This document shows, in pieces, positions 4,984 to 5,078 of a stretch of 5,078 nucleotides of DNA (within the stretch, counting starts at the first letter, position 1; every line of letters begins with the position of its first letter). Position numbers and translations under genes: made by a program. The notes beneath the pieces are model-generated. The model was not told the DNA's origin. It saw only the letters and a program-made list of their open reading frames with translations, and searched no databases. The DNA comes from Candidatus Saccharimonadota bacterium. Lineage in GTDB: Bacteria; Patescibacteriota; Saccharimonadia; Saccharimonadales; SLHW01. The DNA lies in the NCBI GenBank assembly GCA_007135955.1, contig SLHW01000032.1, forward strand, positions 1 to 5,078, in the 5' to 3' direction.

Positions 4984-5078
4984 TGTAAGCCTGTACGTCA
5001 AATTTCCTTTTTAGCCCAGCGTACGTCATCGAGCGAATAGTCCCATACACCGAACGTTCCTGCCATGGTCGATCGTGC
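4961..5078 (-). CDS. C-terminal 38 residues of an unidentified gene (partial, runs off right edge)
   Basis: The frame is open from the right edge to TGA at 4961-4963 and reads '...WQERSVYGTIRSMTYAGLKR...' ending in a Tyr/Ile/Lys-rich helix-like tail. It looks protein-like but is too short to assign. If real, its stop is 12 bases from the next start and it contains the promoter of the 159-aa gene. A second minus-strand frame, open from the edge to TGA at 4998-5000 (ending 'LDDVRWAKKEI'), is the main rival; it would leave that promoter in an AT-rich spacer, which is a point in its favour. I prefer the first frame only slightly. Confidence 0.4.
   Translation of the reverse strand, partial: HDRPWQERSVYGTIRSMTYAGLKRKFDVQAYIDKYINK

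Noticed and set aside
1..5078. CRISPR, tRNA/rRNA, mobile element or recoded UGA
   Set aside because: No spaced direct repeats, no cloverleaf or rRNA-like sequence, no transposase or terminal repeats. TGA ends several frames where the protein naturally stops, so the standard code fits.

Overview
The window reads as a piece of a bacterial chromosome, most likely from the Patescibacteria (CPR), perhaps Saccharibacteria. That placement is an inference. It rests on a UvrA N-terminus with the 'SSYARQFLG' style ending, medium-sized proteins I cannot assign to families, AT-rich intergenic spacers, and tight gene packing. TGA is used as an ordinary stop (1011-1013, 3731-3733, 4961-4963), which argues against CPR lineages that read UGA as glycine. 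Two genes are recognisable, and both act in DNA repair: uvrA (start only, at the left edge) and an ExoI/SbcB-type exonuclease (complete). No tRNA, rRNA, CRISPR array, insertion sequence or integrase is seen.

Layout, left to right. 1-200 is the minus-strand start of uvrA, with a -10 box so close to the ATG that the mRNA should be almost leaderless. 317-1889 is a two-gene minus-strand operon of unknown function: a 292-aa protein followed by a 239-aa protein whose reading frame overlaps it by 26 bases. 1890-2084 is a divergent promoter region. From it a small plus-strand gene (2085-2222, 45 aa) is driven by near-consensus promoter boxes and a strong Shine-Dalgarno; it encodes a predicted single-span membrane protein. 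It converges on sbcB (2231-3679, minus), with only 8 bases between the stop codons. 3731-4282 is an unknown 183-aa protein with a perfect TTGACA/TATAAT promoter. 4469-4948 is an unknown 159-aa protein with a likely leaderless promoter. 4961-5078 is the probable tail of another minus-strand gene.

The most interesting spot is the start of sbcB. The ATG lies in the 7-base loop of a perfect 8-bp hairpin that is followed by a T-rich tract. This is an intrinsic-terminator shape made partly of codons 2-4. A possible extended -10 box would start transcription inside the loop, after the 5' arm. Read-through from the upstream gene could then be stopped or masked, while a near-leaderless sbcB transcript would escape. 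The window also mixes initiation styles: strong Shine-Dalgarno sites at 1889, 1036 and 2085, and near-leaderless starts at uvrA, the 4948 gene and perhaps sbcB.
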